Shown here piece by piece: positions 1 to 6,031 of a stretch of 7,735 bases of DNA (position 1 is the stretch's first letter; each line of letters opens with the position of its first letter). Below the pieces are notes generated by a model. That model was not told the DNA's origin, ran no database searches, and saw only the letters and a list, made by a program, of their open reading frames with translations. Origin of the DNA: Kiritimatiellales bacterium. Its GTDB lineage: Bacteria; Verrucomicrobiota; Kiritimatiellia; Kiritimatiellales; Pontiellaceae. The stretch lies in assembly GCA_030588285.1 (NCBI GenBank), contig JAUUYK010000038.1, positions 1 to 7,735 on the forward strand. Direction: 5' to 3'. Position numbers and translations under genes: made by a program.

Positions 1-1
1 C

Positions 2-763
2 ATTGTTAAGGTGGCGCCCGGAACGGTCGTGACCGATGCCAAAACCGATGACTTTCTTGGAGAGTTGATGGAGGAAGGCGATGAACTGGTGGTGGCGAAA
101 GGCGGAACCGGCGGCATTGGAAATATCCATTTTAAAAGTTCCACGAATCAAGCACCGCGCGAATTTACCGAAGGAACGTTGGGGGAAGAAACCGAGATTT
201 GGCTGGAATTAAAGCTGAAGGCCGATGTGGGATTGGTCGGCTATCCCAATGCAGGCAAATCGACATTGCTTAGTCAGTTGACCCATGCCCATCCAAAAAT
301 TGCGCCCTATCCCTTTACGACCATTAATCCAATTGTCGGCACGATGGAATATGAAAACTTCAGCCGCTTAAAAATTGCTGATATTCCGGGGTTGATTGAG
401 GGGGCACACGAAGGGGTTGGGCTGGGACATCAGTTTCTAAGGCATATCGAACGCTCACGCTTTATCATTTTCGTGCTCGATATGGCGGGAACTGATGAAC
501 GGAATCCAACCGATGATTTCCTGCATTTAAGAGAGGAACTTCGTTTGCATATGGAAGAGCTGACCTGCACGCCCTATCTGGTGGTCTCTAATAAAATGGA
601 TAGCCCGGCAGCGGAAGCGAACCTGAAAGAGTTCAAATCGCGGTGCGATGAAGTCATCTACGAAATTTCTGCGGAACTCGGCGAAGGTCTTGATCCGGTG
701 AAAGAGCACCTGTATAAACATTTCTTCGAGACCCGCAAGGTCGTTAAAGAATCTGTAGAGTAA
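2..763 (+). CDS. obgE: Obg family GTPase, 3' part (N-terminus outside window)
   Basis: This is a ribosome-associated GTPase of the Obg/CgtA family, which acts in the cytoplasm in large-subunit assembly and stress control. The frame is open to the left edge, with Ile-Val-Lys preceding the GTG at position 11, so that GTG is an internal valine and not the start. Counting from that codon, the glycine-rich end of the Obg domain is at about residues 1-70 (AKGGTGGIGN at 29-38). The G domain follows: G1 GYPNAGKST at 77-85, switch PFTT at 101-104, G3 DIPGL at 124-128, G4 NKMD at 194-197 and G5 SAE at 220-222. By comparison with the family, roughly 85-90 residues are missing at the N-terminus. The protein ends soon after the G domain, so it has neither an OCT domain nor a long acidic tail. 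The stop is TAA. It converges on the sulfatase gene, 60 nt away. Identification is very secure. Confidence 0.97.
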   Translation: MVKVAPGTVVTDAKTDDFLGELMEEGDELVVAKGGTGGIGNIHFKSSTNQAPREFTEGTLGEETEIWLELKLKADVGLVGYPNAGKSTLLSQLTHAHPKIAPYPFTTINPIVGTMEYENFSRLKIADIPGLIEGAHEGVGLGHQFLRHIERSRFIIFVLDMAGTDERNPTDDFLHLREELRLHMEELTCTPYLVVSNKMDSPAAEANLKEFKSRCDEVIYEISAELGEGLDPVKEHLYKHFFETRKVVKESVE

Positions 764-779
764 GGCGTAAAACTACGTC

Positions 780-825
780 GGGCTAGCGCGAATCGATCTA
801 TTTAGCGAAGCGAGCCCCATCGATT
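780..825. terminator. Inverted repeats in the obgE/sulfatase convergent gap (possible terminator)
   Basis: Two overlapping inverted repeats fill the 60-nt gap between convergent genes. GGGCT at 780-784 pairs with AGCCC at 813-817. AATCGAT at 791-797 pairs with ATCGATT at 819-825, the latter running into the sulfatase stop codon (TAA, 826-824). A run of six T lies at 833-838 on the + strand, inside the sulfatase 3' end. A TTTT lies about 7 nt beyond the first hairpin on the - strand. Convergent genes commonly share such a structure, but the loops are long and the T-tracts are offset, so terminator function is inferred only. Confidence 0.3.
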
Positions 826-2200
826 ACGAGCGTTTTTTGGCGGTGCGTTTGCGCCGCTCCGATTGTGCATCGGGATCATAGTCGGGGTTGACGGTTGGTT
901 GCTGGGCCCCCAATTCTTTCAAGCGCTTTTCCAGTCTATTCTCCAATTCATTCGTTTTTTCAGGGTTTGTGGTGGAGAGATCCTTTTGTTCGGAAAGATC
1001 GGCTTTGAGGTCGAAGAGTTGAACGGTTCCAGTTTCAAGATCTTTAAGCAGTTTGTAGTTTCCGACGATAATCGCCGACTGTGGTTTTTGGGAGGGACCT
1101 TGACCATAGTGCGGATAGTGAAAGAGTAGGGCGGTTTCGGATCGCTGAAATTCATCTGATTTTCCCCGGAGTAAAGGAACCAAGCTGATTCCTTCAATTT
1201 CCCCAACCGTGGAACTATTGGCCCATTCACAGAAGGTGGGAAAAAGATCGCACCCCGTGACGTTTTCGCTGCAAACGCGGTTGGCTTCGATGCCGGGGCC
1301 TCGAATAATGAGGGGCACGCGGATTCCGCCTTCGTAGAGAGAGCCTTTTCCTCCGTTTAGGGGCTGATTTTGGGGGTTACGCGGCTTGCCGCTGGCGCCG
1401 TTGTCGGACATGAATATCACATAGGTGTTATTCGCCAGGTTCAACGCGTCGAGTTTCGCGAGCAATAGGCCGATACTGGCATCGAGATCAAAGGTCATGG
1501 CGGCATAACTCGTGTCCGAATGCCGCTCTCCTTTCGGACGCTGGGCACATAGTATTTTCGACTCTTCCAGCGCTTCAACCGGCGAGTGGACGGCATAGTG
1601 CGAGAGCTGAAGATAGAACGGGGTTCCATCCTGAGCTTGTTGCTCCAAGAAATTACACGCCCGTTCGGTGAGTCCGTAAATATCTTTTGGGTTGGATTCG
1701 GTTCCGCCGCTTTCATTGTCGGTTGATCCATCGTGTAGGTCGAAACCGTGTTCGCCGGGGTTTCCGTGGCCGAGATGCCATTTTCCGAGGTGGGCGGTTG
1801 AGTATCCTTTATTTTTAAGGATTTCGGCGATGGTGGTTTCCGAAGTGGGTAGCGTTCTGATATGTGCCGGCGAGGCGAGTTTATGATAGGCCTGTGTTCG
1901 GCCGCCGCCGGGGGTGGTCATGTGGAGTTCGGCGGGCGTCTTTCCGGTTAGGATGGCCGCGCGGCTGGGGGTGCAGAGCGCCGCAGGGGCGTAGGCGTTG
2001 GAGAAGCGCATCCCTTGCTGGGCCAGTTTTTCAATATTCGGAGTTTGGTAGAAGTCGCTCTTGCTCTCGGGATTTTCCGCGACCATTTCAACGGATGATC
2101 CGGTCCAGCCCATATCATCCACGAAGATAAAAACGAAGTTGGGCGATTGAGCCGGTGCGGCGGATACGAGGAGCAGCAGGAGTGATAGAATTCGTTTCAT
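824..2200 (-). CDS. Secreted sulfatase (arylsulfatase A-type, FGly-dependent)
   Basis: This 458-residue hydrolase of the alkaline-phosphatase superfamily removes sulfate esters, probably from a sulfated glycan. Residues 1-17 look like a signal peptide (MKR, a Leu run, then a cut near APA-Q). Visible sulfatase landmarks are the metal-binding Asp pair in FVDDMGW (D28, D29), the formylglycine signature CTPSRAAILTG with modifiable C76, GKWHLG at 139-144, His205 in AVHSP, the metal pair D266/N267 in SDNG, and GGKGSLYEGGIRVP at 283-296. All expected catalytic positions are present, so it should be active if C76 is converted to formylglycine. No maturase is in the window. The C-terminus ends in a strongly basic tail (SERRKRTAKKRS). 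The start overlaps the upstream stop as TAATG, with GGAG at 2212-2209, so the gene is translationally coupled to the Lcl_C protein. Family assignment is firm. Substrate and SulfAtlas subfamily cannot be read from sequence by eye. Confidence 0.93.
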   Translation of the reverse strand: MKRILSLLLLLVSAAPAQSPNFVFIFVDDMGWTGSSVEMVAENPESKSDFYQTPNIEKLAQQGMRFSNAYAPAALCTPSRAAILTGKTPAELHMTTPGGGRTQAYHKLASPAHIRTLPTSETTIAEILKNKGYSTAHLGKWHLGHGNPGEHGFDLHDGSTDNESGGTESNPKDIYGLTERACNFLEQQAQDGTPFYLQLSHYAVHSPVEALEESKILCAQRPKGERHSDTSYAAMTFDLDASIGLLLAKLDALNLANNTYVIFMSDNGASGKPRNPQNQPLNGGKGSLYEGGIRVPLIIRGPGIEANRVCSENVTGCDLFPTFCEWANSSTVGEIEGISLVPLLRGKSDEFQRSETALLFHYPHYGQGPSQKPQSAIIVGNYKLLKDLETGTVQLFDLKADLSEQKDLSTTNPEKTNELENRLEKRLKELGAQQPTVNPDYDPDAQSERRKRTAKKRS

Positions 2201-2212
2201 TATTTAATCTCC
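2198..2212 (-). promoter_or_regulatory. Coupled ribosome binding site and TAATG stop/start overlap
   Basis: On the - strand GGAG (2212-2209) lies 8 nt before ATG (2200-2198). The stop TAA of the upstream Lcl_C gene (2202-2200) shares its last A with that ATG. This fixes the sulfatase start just before its signal peptide and indicates that the two proteins are made together from one transcript. Confidence 0.8.
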
Positions 2213-3360
2213 AGTTTTCCGCCGCGTACGCAACGGACCATGTTGTCGATCCGAATAACATCGCCCTGCGGCCCGCGGCCCTGCGGAAACTGAGCGGCAT
2301 CTCCCGTTTTGGGATCGGAGCGTTGCGATCCTGCCCCGTGCACATCCATCAGGTTATATTCGCCGGTGCGGCGGTCTTTCATAAAACCGAGTGATCGCCC
2401 AAAAGCAAAGTAGACTGCCGTGTCGGAACCGCGGGCGCTGAGGTGCGAACTGCTGCTCCAATACTGCGCAAAATCTTTTTTACCGCCTTCATTTTTGATG
2501 GGGGTGGATGAGAAAATTGGATCGATTGCTGCGGAGTCGGTGGTGTCGGGCGAACGGGTGTAGTCGATAATGCTCTGCAACTCTTTGGCGTTGGGCAGGC
2601 GCCAATCGGAATGGCCGGCGAATTCAAGGCTTTCGGCATAGTTGAGTGCGGCCGGCCAATCCATTCCGATGGTGCTGTCGGCTTTTGTCCAGGTGAGTCC
2701 GGAGGCTTCGTCGGTAATGGTGCCATCGCCGTTATCTTTAAATTGGTTGATGCCATAGGCGGGATTTCCGCGGACATAGAGGACGTAGTATTTGCCTTCG
2801 CCGCGCCGAGTTTTGATGGGATAGCCCTTGATGCGGCCATCGGCAAAATTGACGCCGAATAGGGTTTCGTTGCCGCCCATGGTGGTGCTGACATATTTGG
2901 TGCTGGAGGCATATTGGGAGTCGATGATGCGTTCGCCCTTTTCTTCTCGTCCATATTGAAATTTGAAAAATCGAGTGTCGATGAAGGGGGTGAGTCCGGA
3001 CGTATTGGTGCTCCTTGGATCGGGGTCGGTTCCGTTGAGTTGGATCAGGGAATAGAGTTCTTTGATGGACGGTAGGCGCCAATCAGAATGGCCGCCGGTT
3101 TTGCAGGTTGCTGCCTTTTTAAGCGCTTCGGCAAGGGTCATTTTTTCGCCGGGATCTTGCGTCCACATGAGTCCGGTAACGAGGTCGGAAACGGTGCCGT
3201 CGTTGTGGTCTTTATAGGAAGGCGGATGGGCGGTGTAGTGGGCATCTTGTCCCTGCTCTTTTCCATAGGATTGAAGCTGTCCGGTATCGACGATGGGGTA
3301 GGTGGTGGCTAGGGCGAACCCTGCGAGTAGAGTTGTTGCAATGGCCAGCTTTGCTTTCAT
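2200..3360 (-). CDS. Secreted protein with two Lcl_C (DUF1566) domains
   Basis: This 386-residue protein has an N-terminal signal peptide (about residues 1-19, MKAK then a hydrophobic stretch to LATT). It carries two copies of the Lcl_C/DUF1566 domain. Copy 1 spans about 54-198, with DGTVSDLVTGLMWT near its start, GHSDWRLPSIKEL at 90-102 and YVLYVRGN at its end. Copy 2 spans about 206-380, with DGTITDEASGLTWT, GHSDWRLPNAKEL at 249-261 and MVRCVRGG at its end. The family is named after the C-terminal domain of the Legionella collagen-like adhesin Lcl, which binds sulfated glycosaminoglycans. The role of this protein is unknown, and glycan binding is an inference supported by its coupled sulfatase neighbour. 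Only two Cys occur, C86 in copy 1 and C377 in copy 2. The start is chosen from AAGGAG 6 nt upstream and the signal peptide. Domain call is confident, function is not. Confidence 0.88.
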   Translation of the reverse strand: MKAKLAIATTLLAGFALATTYPIVDTGQLQSYGKEQGQDAHYTAHPPSYKDHNDGTVSDLVTGLMWTQDPGEKMTLAEALKKAATCKTGGHSDWRLPSIKELYSLIQLNGTDPDPRSTNTSGLTPFIDTRFFKFQYGREEKGERIIDSQYASSTKYVSTTMGGNETLFGVNFADGRIKGYPIKTRRGEGKYYVLYVRGNPAYGINQFKDNGDGTITDEASGLTWTKADSTIGMDWPAALNYAESLEFAGHSDWRLPNAKELQSIIDYTRSPDTTDSAAIDPIFSSTPIKNEGGKKDFAQYWSSSSHLSARGSDTAVYFAFGRSLGFMKDRRTGEYNLMDVHGAGSQRSDPKTGDAAQFPQGRGPQGDVIRIDNMVRCVRGGKLEIK

Positions 3361-3366
3361 GGTGCA

Positions 3367-3372
3367 CTCCTT
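3367..3372 (-). promoter_or_regulatory. Ribosome binding site of the Lcl_C gene
   Basis: AAGGAG on the - strand, 6 nt before the ATG at 3360, is a strong Shine-Dalgarno match that fixes the start of the Lcl_C-domain protein. It is the best ribosome binding site in the window. Confidence 0.8.
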
Positions 3373-3420
3373 GATGAAGGATTCGGGTGGTTCGAGGAGG
3401 TTATTCGCTCCAAGGGTCGT

Positions 3421-3426
3421 ATATTA
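3421..3426 (-). promoter_or_regulatory. Candidate -10 element upstream of the Lcl_C/sulfatase unit
   Basis: The - strand reads TAATAT at 3426-3421, a near match to TATAAT, about 60 nt before the Lcl_C start. No convincing -35 lies 16-18 nt upstream (best is TTTATC), so this is a weak guess. The rest of the 182-nt gap holds the inverted repeat at 3486-3518 and nothing else recognisable. Confidence 0.2.
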
Positions 3427-3485
3427 GAACAGAAAATCCTCCAGATAAATTGCATAGCAATCGGAGTTATTGTTGCGAAGTGTGG

Positions 3486-3518
3486 TTGCACGCCCTTTTT
3501 TTGCCATATCTTGTGCAA
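3486..3518. repeat. Inverted repeat TTGCAC...GTGCAA in the Lcl_C leader region
   Basis: TTGCAC at 3486-3491 and its exact complement GTGCAA at 3513-3518 flank a 21-nt spacer containing seven T (seven A on the - strand). It lies between the ferritin-like gene stop and the Lcl_C gene start. On the - strand the T-tract is on the wrong side for an intrinsic terminator. It may be an operator, a weak hairpin or chance. Confidence 0.3.
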
Positions 3519-3542
3519 GAAATTCAAGGCGGGGGAGTTGTT

Positions 3543-4019
3543 CTATTGTATTTTCAATAGCATATCTTGAACAGATTTCAGGTGTTCGTTGGTATCGGAA
3601 GAGAGTTTTTCTGCGATAATCCTATAATCAGGGGAGTCTGATTTTACGATGTTATAAAATTCAGCGTCTAGGATGGAGGATTCTATTCCCACCGCCGTTT
3701 TAATGGCTGCTTTCTTCGAGATAGAATGGTTGTTTGCGTCGGTGGTTGCTTCCTGAATGAGGCATAAAAAATTTTCTATATGGTCTAATTTAAATCGACC
3801 GATATTGTGGAATATATGGCCCGTTTTAAGTTGTTTATTCATGGACTTTAGAAGTCCAGCATGCCCCGTTTCCTTGTTGGATAAAGCCTGCCAAAATTCC
3901 GCCATTTCAGGAATGGATATTGCATATGAGGCGTAAAGGTCCGCTATAGCTTCTTCGCAAAGAATAAGTTTATTAATTATTATGGTCTGCATCGCTATTA
4001 TTTTTTCAGAGGTGTTCAT
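3543..4019 (-). CDS. Ferritin-like four-helix protein (rubrerythrin-type fold), AT-rich
   Basis: This is a 158-residue, largely helical protein with no signal peptide, so probably cytoplasmic. The pattern suggests a ferritin-like four-helix bundle. Helix A carries CEEAIADLYASYA (E22/E23). Helix B carries NKETGHAGLL (E50-x-x-H53). Helix C carries GIESSILDAEFY (E113, E120). Helix D carries SDTNEHLKSV (D142, E145, H146). ExxH and paired Glu at these spacings are the usual diiron ligands. In helix D the position expected to hold the Glu of the second ExxH is Thr143, so metal binding may be altered or use D142 or E145. No rubredoxin domain is present. G+C is about 38%, well below the neighbours, with many AT-ending codons, suggesting acquisition by transfer. 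GGAGAG 5 nt before the ATG supports the start over Met10. It appears monocistronic. An oxidative-stress or iron role is only family inference. Confidence 0.65.
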   Translation of the reverse strand: MNTSEKIIAMQTIIINKLILCEEAIADLYASYAISIPEMAEFWQALSNKETGHAGLLKSMNKQLKTGHIFHNIGRFKLDHIENFLCLIQEATTDANNHSISKKAAIKTAVGIESSILDAEFYNIVKSDSPDYRIIAEKLSSDTNEHLKSVQDMLLKIQ

Positions 4020-4024
4020 CGATT

Positions 4025-4030
4025 CTCTCC
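4025..4030 (-). promoter_or_regulatory. Ribosome binding site of the ferritin-like gene
   Basis: GGAGAG on the - strand, 5 nt before the ATG at 4019, selects the first Met over the in-frame Met10. Confidence 0.65.
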
Positions 4031-4036
4031 ATTTAT

Positions 4037-4065
4037 TTTAGACCCTTATTTTCTGTGAGGATCAA
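4037..4065 (-). promoter_or_regulatory. Candidate sigma70-like promoter of the ferritin-like gene
   Basis: On the - strand TTGATC (4065-4060) is followed after 17 nt by TCTAAA (4042-4037). An overlapping TAAAAT (4040-4035) gives 19-nt spacing. Both fit a short leader ending at the ribosome binding site. Matches are four of six at each box in an AT-rich stretch, so chance is a real possibility. Confidence 0.25.
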
Positions 4066-4139
4066 TGGGTAAAGAATTTGCTCGAGAAAACAATATCACG
4101 CAAGTTGAATGTACGCTTTCTTGATGAGGAGAACGTGGC

Positions 4140-4170
4140 CGTGCCGTTGGAACCTCGGCACGATCCCGAG
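4140..4170. repeat. Two overlapping, mutually exclusive hairpins in the DUF3592/ferritin-like gap
   Basis: A perfect 7-bp stem forms between CGTGCCG at 4140-4146 and CGGCACG at 4156-4162, with a 9-nt loop. A second stem forms between CTCGG at 4154-4158 and CCGAG at 4166-4170. They share 4156-4158, so both cannot form together. The position is just after the DUF3592-like gene in the direction of transcription, which suits transcript ending or mRNA protection. No T-tract follows on the - strand, so it is not a classical intrinsic terminator. A dispersed palindromic repeat unit is another option. Confidence 0.45.
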
Positions 4171-4187
4171 CAATGCCGCTGATATTT

Positions 4188-4628
4188 TTACTCTCTCACT
4201 GGAGCGCGGAGCGCGATCAATCCCATTAGGATGAAGAGGGCGCCGGGTAACATTCCAATGATCCATGGGTTGGGCATTTTTTGGTTAAACCGATATTCCG
4301 CAAGATTATTGGGGTTGATGTATAGGGAGATAGTTGCCCCCGGAGCGTAGGTGGTGTGGGCTAGTTTTTCCATCTGATCTTTCGTTTTGGCATTTTTAAA
4401 GGTGGAATAGGCCACTCTTTTTTCGGCAACCGTTGCTTCGATGCGAATGCCTAACTCATATTCATCGGCCGCACTTCTTGGAGTGACTTCGCAGGAGCGA
4501 ACGGTTGCATTCGCCTTGAACCAGTGCTCGATTTCTTGTTGCTTTGCGAGCCCGTTTAATCCAACGAATTGGATAAAGGCCAGGCCCATTAGAAAGCAGA
4601 TGATTGCGGGTTTGATCTTTTTTTTCAT
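4188..4628 (-). CDS. Two-helix membrane protein, DUF3592-like
   Basis: This 146-residue protein has two predicted membrane segments, about residues 7-27 and 122-141, flanking an extracytoplasmic domain of about 95 residues. That domain shows the DUF3592 pattern: an aromatic-containing helix end (IEHWFKANATVRSC), a beta-rich middle, then a YAPGATISLYINPNN block (94-108), close to the family's G-x-x-V-x-V-Y-Y-x-P motif, just before the second helix. The function of this family is unknown. It starts 7 nt after the stop of the lytic transglycosylase gene, and the gap (TCCACCT) has no Shine-Dalgarno. Translation probably depends on ribosomes finishing the upstream gene, which hints at a joint envelope role. 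It is the last gene of the trpD-led unit. The membrane topology is clear, the family call moderately so. Confidence 0.7.
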   Translation of the reverse strand: MKKKIKPAIICFLMGLAFIQFVGLNGLAKQQEIEHWFKANATVRSCEVTPRSAADEYELGIRIEATVAEKRVAYSTFKNAKTKDQMEKLAHTTYAPGATISLYINPNNLAEYRFNQKMPNPWIIGMLPGALFILMGLIALRAPVRE

Positions 4629-4635
4629 AGGTGGA

Positions 4636-6027
4636 TTATTTTTGTAGGTCGTCGTAGGCGATGTAGCGGCTCATGATCTTTCGCACGTAATCGATAATTT
4701 CCTCGCTCCGGCAATAGCCGTATTTTGCGCGTTTGGCATAGTACGGTTTGGAGAGCAGGGAATAGGCATAGTCCACGTTATCGACCCAGATATTCGGATC
4801 GCGGCCCTTTTTCTGGGCCAATTTTCGGGCATCGATCAGGTGTCCGTAGCCGCCGTTATAAGAAGCGAGCGCAAAGCAGGCTCGGTTGATGGTATTCACT
4901 TCGTCAGGCACTCGGCGGTATTGCTTTTTCAGATAATATGTTCCTCCGCGAATACTCTGGGCGGGATCGAACGGATCTTTAACGCCAACCTCTCTGGCTG
5001 TCGGCGGCATCAATTGCATCAATCCTTGCGCGCCCGACCACGAAACCGCACCCGCTTTGAAGCTGCTTTCCTGATACATCAGCGAGCAGATCAGCGTCCA
5101 AGGGAAGTTGTATTCGGTGGCATATTTTTTAACGAGATCATCGTAGGGCGAAATTTGGCCGGAGTCGGAAAGGTCAAAACTTTCTTCCAGTTTTTTGTTC
5201 CAATCGAGTTCGAAGTAGCTCTTGTAGATCATGTTGTAGGCGGTGCTCTTGTACTCTTTGTCGAAAAAAGTATTGATCGCTTTTTTCAGTTCCGGTTGAT
5301 TGGAGCGAACGATCCATCCGTAGGAGCGCGGCCGATTGAGTTTCAATACCACCTTTAGTTTTTCGCCGAGTCGAATGCTTTGATTTAGAAAATTGTGATC
5401 GACGCAGGTGAGGTCGTATTTTCCCTCCGCCACCTTATCGATAATCTCAAAGGTTTCTTCGTCTTCCGGGACAAGTTGGATTTCAAAGTGAAGTTTTTTT
5501 TCCTTCTGAAGTTCGCGAAGCGTTTCGTAATAGGAACTCGATTTGCGCACATGGATGGTTCGGCCTTTTAAATCGGCAAGGGTGTTGATCGACTTGTCCT
5601 TACTGCGCGAGACGATCATTTCGTAAACTTCGCCGTAGTGGTGGCCGTATTCAAGGTTCTGTTTTTTATCCCACCGGTCGGCCGTTATGGTGACGCAGGC
5701 GGCAATCACATCGGCCCGGCCCTCTTTCAGCCATTTCCCCATGTCGCTCCATTTATCGGGAACCACAACCAGCACTTCGATCCCGTGCTTTTTGGCGAAG
5801 CGATGCGTCATTTCGTACTCGAATCCCATCAGTTGGCCGCGATGTATGAAATAGCACGCTGGATTGTTGCGAGTCAGTACGCGGATAAATCCCCGATCCT
5901 TAATGGCTTGAAGGTCGAAATGCGCCCCCTTCTTTTTTGCTTCTTCGAGTCCGCGCGGGAGTTCGTCGAGTGCCGAAAATGCCGGAATAACTAAAGCGAA
6001 TAGGAGTAGTAGAAGTTGAATTTTCAT
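4636..6027 (-). CDS. mltF: Membrane-bound lytic murein transglycosylase F-type (SBP_bac_3 + SLT)
   Basis: This 463-residue envelope enzyme should cleave the MurNAc-GlcNAc bond of peptidoglycan to leave 1,6-anhydroMurNAc. I start at Met 6027, because a signal peptide follows at once (MKIQ, Leu run, AFSA cut near residue 19). The in-frame ATG at 6060 would add 11 polar residues, overlap trpD and has no ribosome binding site. There is no lipobox Cys, so export is to the periplasm without lipid anchoring. Residues about 36-260 form a solute-binding (SBP_bac_3) domain, with GFIRVLTRNNPACYF at its start. Residues about 295-440 form the SLT domain: YQESSF with catalytic Glu320, GAQGLMQLMPPTA at 332-344 and ALASYNGGYGH at 386-396. 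The SBP domain in MltF is a regulatory module. The gene begins 4 nt after the trpD stop with no Shine-Dalgarno at a usable distance (GAGG is 16 nt away). Family is secure; the symbol is by architecture. Confidence 0.92.
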   Translation of the reverse strand: MKIQLLLLLFALVIPAFSALDELPRGLEEAKKKGAHFDLQAIKDRGFIRVLTRNNPACYFIHRGQLMGFEYEMTHRFAKKHGIEVLVVVPDKWSDMGKWLKEGRADVIAACVTITADRWDKKQNLEYGHHYGEVYEMIVSRSKDKSINTLADLKGRTIHVRKSSSYYETLRELQKEKKLHFEIQLVPEDEETFEIIDKVAEGKYDLTCVDHNFLNQSIRLGEKLKVVLKLNRPRSYGWIVRSNQPELKKAINTFFDKEYKSTAYNMIYKSYFELDWNKKLEESFDLSDSGQISPYDDLVKKYATEYNFPWTLICSLMYQESSFKAGAVSWSGAQGLMQLMPPTAREVGVKDPFDPAQSIRGGTYYLKKQYRRVPDEVNTINRACFALASYNGGYGHLIDARKLAQKKGRDPNIWVDNVDYAYSLLSKPYYAKRAKYGYCRSEEIIDYVRKIMSRYIAYDDLQK

Positions 6028-6031
6028 GAAT

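Noticed and set aside
1864..2130. Arg/Gly-rich 88-codon + strand frame opposite the sulfatase
   Set aside because: Shadow of the sulfatase N-terminal coding region, which has a full set of catalytic motifs on the - strand.
2200..3360. Lcl_C protein as a formylglycine-generating enzyme for the adjacent sulfatase
   Set aside because: The idea fits the neighbourhood, but the protein shows the DWRLP-type Lcl_C motifs and has only two Cys far apart, without the FGE C-terminal active-site Cys signature.
3543..3560. CTATTG/CAATAG hairpin at the stop of the ferritin-like gene as a terminator
   Set aside because: The stem is only six mostly A-T pairs, it includes the last codons and stop, and no T-tract follows on the - strand.
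4840..5358. 172-codon open frame on the + strand opposite mltF
   Set aside because: Wholly antisense to the SLT and SBP domains of MltF, with no ribosome binding site and no recognisable motif.
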